This document shows positions 13,001 to 15,310 of a DNA stretch of 15,310 bases, piece by piece. Position 1 is the first letter of the stretch, and every line of letters starts with the position of its first letter. The stretch spans positions 1 to 15,310 of the forward strand of contig JANWIS010000108.1 in assembly GCA_025449775.1 (NCBI GenBank). The letters run 5' to 3'. This DNA is from Ignavibacteriaceae bacterium. Its GTDB lineage: Bacteria > Bacteroidota > Ignavibacteria > Ignavibacteriales > Ignavibacteriaceae. The position numbers and the translations under genes are program-made. A model generated the notes under the pieces. It did no database searches. It saw only the letters and a program-made list of their open reading frames with translations, and was not told the DNA's origin.

Positions 13001-15031
13001 ATGAAATACAAAACATTCGTAATTGTTGATGCGATGGCGATGGCTTACAGAGCTTATTTTTCTTTAATAAGCAATCCATTGAAAACCAGTAAAGGCGAAG
13101 CTACATCTGCAGTTTATGGATTTGTGAACCAGTTATTAAAAGTTCTGGAAGACCACAAACCTGATTACATAGCAGTTGCATCCGATTCTAAAGAAAAAAC
13201 ATTCCGTCATGAAATGTATAAAGCATACAAAGCAACACGACAGGAAATGCCCGAGGATATGATTCCACAGATTGGAAGAATAAAGGATATTGTAAAGCTT
13301 ATGAATATTCCTCTTTACATCAAACCGGGTTATGAAGCAGATGATATTATCGGGACAGCTGTTCGGCTTGCAGAGAAAAAAGGAATGATTTCTTATGCAG
13401 TTACACCAGATAAAGATTACATGCAGCTTGTAACTGATAAAGTTATTGTAGCAAAGCCCGGAAGAGGTTCCGATGATGTTGTTTTTTATGATGTAAAAAA
13501 AGTAAAAGCAGATTATGGATTTGAACCCAAACAGATGATTGATTACCTGGCTTTAGTTGGTGACAGTTCGGATAATATTCCCGGAGTGAGAGGAGTTGGT
13601 GAAAAAACGGCTCTGCCATTGATTCAACAGTTTGGATCGATTGAGAATCTTTATAAAAATCTTGCAAAAGTTGATAAGCCAGGAACAAAACAAAAACTGG
13701 AAGAAAGTAAAGAGAACGCTTTTCTTTCAAAGGAACTTGCAACTATCAATTGCAAAGTCCCGATGGAATTTAAATTTGAAAAAGCAGTATTTGGAAGACC
13801 TGATTTCGATAAGCTCCGCGAAGTATTCATTGAGCTGGAGTTTAAAAATCTTTATACACGTCTGCTTAAAATATACGATCACGATAAAGAGCAGAAAGAA
13901 ATTTCGAAAGAAGAGCTCTCAACTGCAAAAGTATTTAATAAATCAAAATCAAAGTACAAACTTATCACTTCAAAGAAAGATGCTGCAATGCTTGCAGAAA
14001 AATTAAACAAATCTTCCCTGTTCGTTTTTGATACAGAAACCGATTCACTTAATCCATTTGAACTGAATATTGTCGGTGCATCATTTTCAACAAAAAAAGG
14101 AGAAGGATATTTTATCGGGATTGATGCCGGTTCCAAAATATTTAGTGATGGCAATGAAAGATTACCCGTCGATGATTTTGTAAAAATATTCAAACCGCTT
14201 TTTGAAAATAAAAAAATCAAAAAAGTTTGTCAGAACGGAAAATATGATATTTCTGTTTTACGAGGATTGGGAATTAGAGTTGAAAATTTTTACTTCGACA
14301 CCATGGTTGCAAGTTATATTATTGATCCCGATGAAAAACATGGAATTTATAACCTGTCAGAAAAATATCTTGAATACCGACCTATTCCACAATCCGATCT
14401 GATTGGAGAAAAGAAAGATCCTTCAAAAATATTTGATGTTGAATTGGAAAAACTTTCAGATTATGGAGCAGAAGATGCTGATGTAACTTACCAGCTCTAT
14501 GAAATCCTCAGTAAAGAAATAAAAAAAGAAAAGCTCGAGAAAGTTGCTTATGAAGTTGATTTTCCGCTTATACCTGTGCTTGAATCAATGGAACACGAAG
14601 GAGTTAAAATTGATAAATCCGTACTCGATAGTTACAGCAAAGAATTACAGAAGCTTATCACAGGTTATACAAAGAAAATTCATAAAGTTGCAGGTGAGGA
14701 ATTTAATATCAGTTCTCCCAAGCAATTACAAGTGATACTCTTTAATAAGCTCGGCTTGAGTTCTGGAAGAAAAACGAAAACGGGTTTTTCAACAGATGCA
14801 CGAGCACTTGAATATCTCAAAGGTGAACATGAGATAATTGAAATGATTCTTGATTACCGACAAGCAACAAAATTAAAATCGACTTATACAGATTCACTTC
14901 CCGAATTAATAAATTCCAAAACCGGAAGAGTGCACACTGATTATAATCAAACGATTGCAGCTACTGGAAGATTATCAAGCATAAATCCCAACTTGCAGAA
15001 CATTCCGATTCGTACAGAAATGGGAAAGTAA
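13001..15031 (+). CDS. polA: DNA polymerase I, N-terminal two thirds up to an in-frame stop
   Basis: Pol I fills gaps and removes RNA primers during replication and repair. The 5' nuclease domain (1-290) keeps its metal-binding acids: D10, D114-D115 (EADDIIG), D137/D139 (TPDKDYMQL), D188/D191 (GDSSDNIPGV). The 3'-5' proofreading domain (about 318-510) is intact: DTET (344-347), QNGKYD (411-416), Y488 and D492 in YGAEDAD. The thumb and start of the palm follow (TGRVHTDYNQTIAATGRLSS, NPNLQNIPIRTEMGK). Codon 677 is TAA, where relatives have a charged residue just before I-R-R-A-F. The same frame then continues with the polymerase active-site motifs. The ATG at 13001 puts the first strand (KTFVIVDAMA) where family members have it. 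As written, the product would have nuclease but no polymerase activity. A sequencing error or a recent mutation is likely. Confidence 0.9.
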   Translation: MKYKTFVIVDAMAMAYRAYFSLISNPLKTSKGEATSAVYGFVNQLLKVLEDHKPDYIAVASDSKEKTFRHEMYKAYKATRQEMPEDMIPQIGRIKDIVKLMNIPLYIKPGYEADDIIGTAVRLAEKKGMISYAVTPDKDYMQLVTDKVIVAKPGRGSDDVVFYDVKKVKADYGFEPKQMIDYLALVGDSSDNIPGVRGVGEKTALPLIQQFGSIENLYKNLAKVDKPGTKQKLEESKENAFLSKELATINCKVPMEFKFEKAVFGRPDFDKLREVFIELEFKNLYTRLLKIYDHDKEQKEISKEELSTAKVFNKSKSKYKLITSKKDAAMLAEKLNKSSLFVFDTETDSLNPFELNIVGASFSTKKGEGYFIGIDAGSKIFSDGNERLPVDDFVKIFKPLFENKKIKKVCQNGKYDISVLRGLGIRVENFYFDTMVASYIIDPDEKHGIYNLSEKYLEYRPIPQSDLIGEKKDPSKIFDVELEKLSDYGAEDADVTYQLYEILSKEIKKEKLEKVAYEVDFPLIPVLESMEHEGVKIDKSVLDSYSKELQKLITGYTKKIHKVAGEEFNISSPKQLQVILFNKLGLSSGRKTKTGFSTDARALEYLKGEHEIIEMILDYRQATKLKSTYTDSLPELINSKTGRVHTDYNQTIAATGRLSSINPNLQNIPIRTEMGK

Positions 15032-15310
15032 ATCCGGAGAGCATTTGTACCACGAGATAAAAATTATGTTTTGTTGAGTGCAGATTACAGTCAGATTGAA
15101 CTTCGTTTGCTTGCTGAAATTTGTAAAGATGAAGCGCTAGTAAAAGCTTTCAAAGGCGGTGAAGATATTCATAGTAGTTATGCTGCACTTGTTTTTATGG
15201 TTGACCCAAAAGATGTTACTCCTGATATGAGAAGAAAAGCAAAGGTAGTTAATTTCGGATTACTGTACGGCATTGGTCCTTTTGGATTAAAAACACGATT
15301 GGGCATTTCC
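15032..15310 (+). pseudogene. polA: continuation of polA after the stop: palm and fingers, cut by window end
   Basis: These 93 codons are open in the polA frame. They hold motif A (SADYSQIELRLLAE, catalytic Asp at codon 695), the GEDIH segment, and the O-helix motif B (codons 744-757: R-R-K-A-K-V-V-N-F-G-L-L-Y-G), with the Arg, Lys, Phe and Tyr matching E. coli R754, K758, F762 and Y766. No decay is seen apart from the one stop codon. There is no ribosome site or start codon soon after the stop that would let this half be made separately. The gene runs off the window edge. Confidence 0.85.

Noticed and set aside
15020..15060. Programmed split of Pol I into separate nuclease and polymerase proteins
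   Set aside because: There is no restart codon with a ribosome site near the stop, and the stop falls within the palm and not at a domain border.

Overview
This is an AT-rich window carrying ordinary bacterial chromosomal genes. The gene set suggests the Bacteroidota/Chlorobiota/Ignavibacteriota group, with Ignavibacteria the best guess. The grounds are the DUF4900-like pilus protein, the split acyl-CoA carboxylase alpha subunit, the SPOR lipoprotein and the secreted EEP-family protein. Several genes have clear Shine-Dalgarno sites, which argues against typical Bacteroidia. The taxonomic call is inference from gene content, not from a marker search.

Layout. (1) Positions 1-1855, plus strand: the end of a minor-pilin cluster, with a PilW-like subunit (59-658) and a PilX/DUF4900-like subunit (671-1855). 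(2) Positions 1856-1993: a short gap with two back-to-back hairpins and what looks like a leftover copy of the last 13 codons of the PilX-like gene. (3) Positions 1994-2782, plus: a STAS-domain protein with a long acidic, repeat-bearing tail. (4) A bidirectional terminator at about 2850-2890. (5) Positions 2892-8699, minus: a tightly packed gene run, read in the order yqeY, cvpA, mutS2, biotin carboxylase, biotin carrier, SPOR lipoprotein. Most joints overlap by 4-8 nt or have very short gaps. (6) Positions 8901-10629, minus: a secreted endonuclease/exonuclease/phosphatase-family protein followed 4 nt later by a dihydropteridine-reductase-like SDR. (7) Positions 10755-12809, plus: a large APC/KimA-like permease transcribed divergently from group 6. 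(8) From 13001 to the window end, plus: polA, with an in-frame TAA at 15029-15031 after which the same frame continues with intact Pol I palm and fingers motifs.

How the genes relate. The two pilin genes probably encode pilus-tip or assembly subunits. The minus-strand run combines general housekeeping (YqeY, CvpA, MutS2) with a biotin-dependent acyl-CoA carboxylase whose carboxyltransferase partner is not in the window. The EEP protein and SDR form a two-gene unit. I see no CRISPR array, tRNA, rRNA, insertion sequence, phage gene or toxin-antitoxin pair, and no gap longer than about 205 bases.

No clearly new multi-gene system is visible. The observations most worth checking are the polA nonsense codon, the vestigial pilus-gene tail at 1860-1937, the repeat-tailed STAS protein and the carboxylase subunit split within its linker domain.
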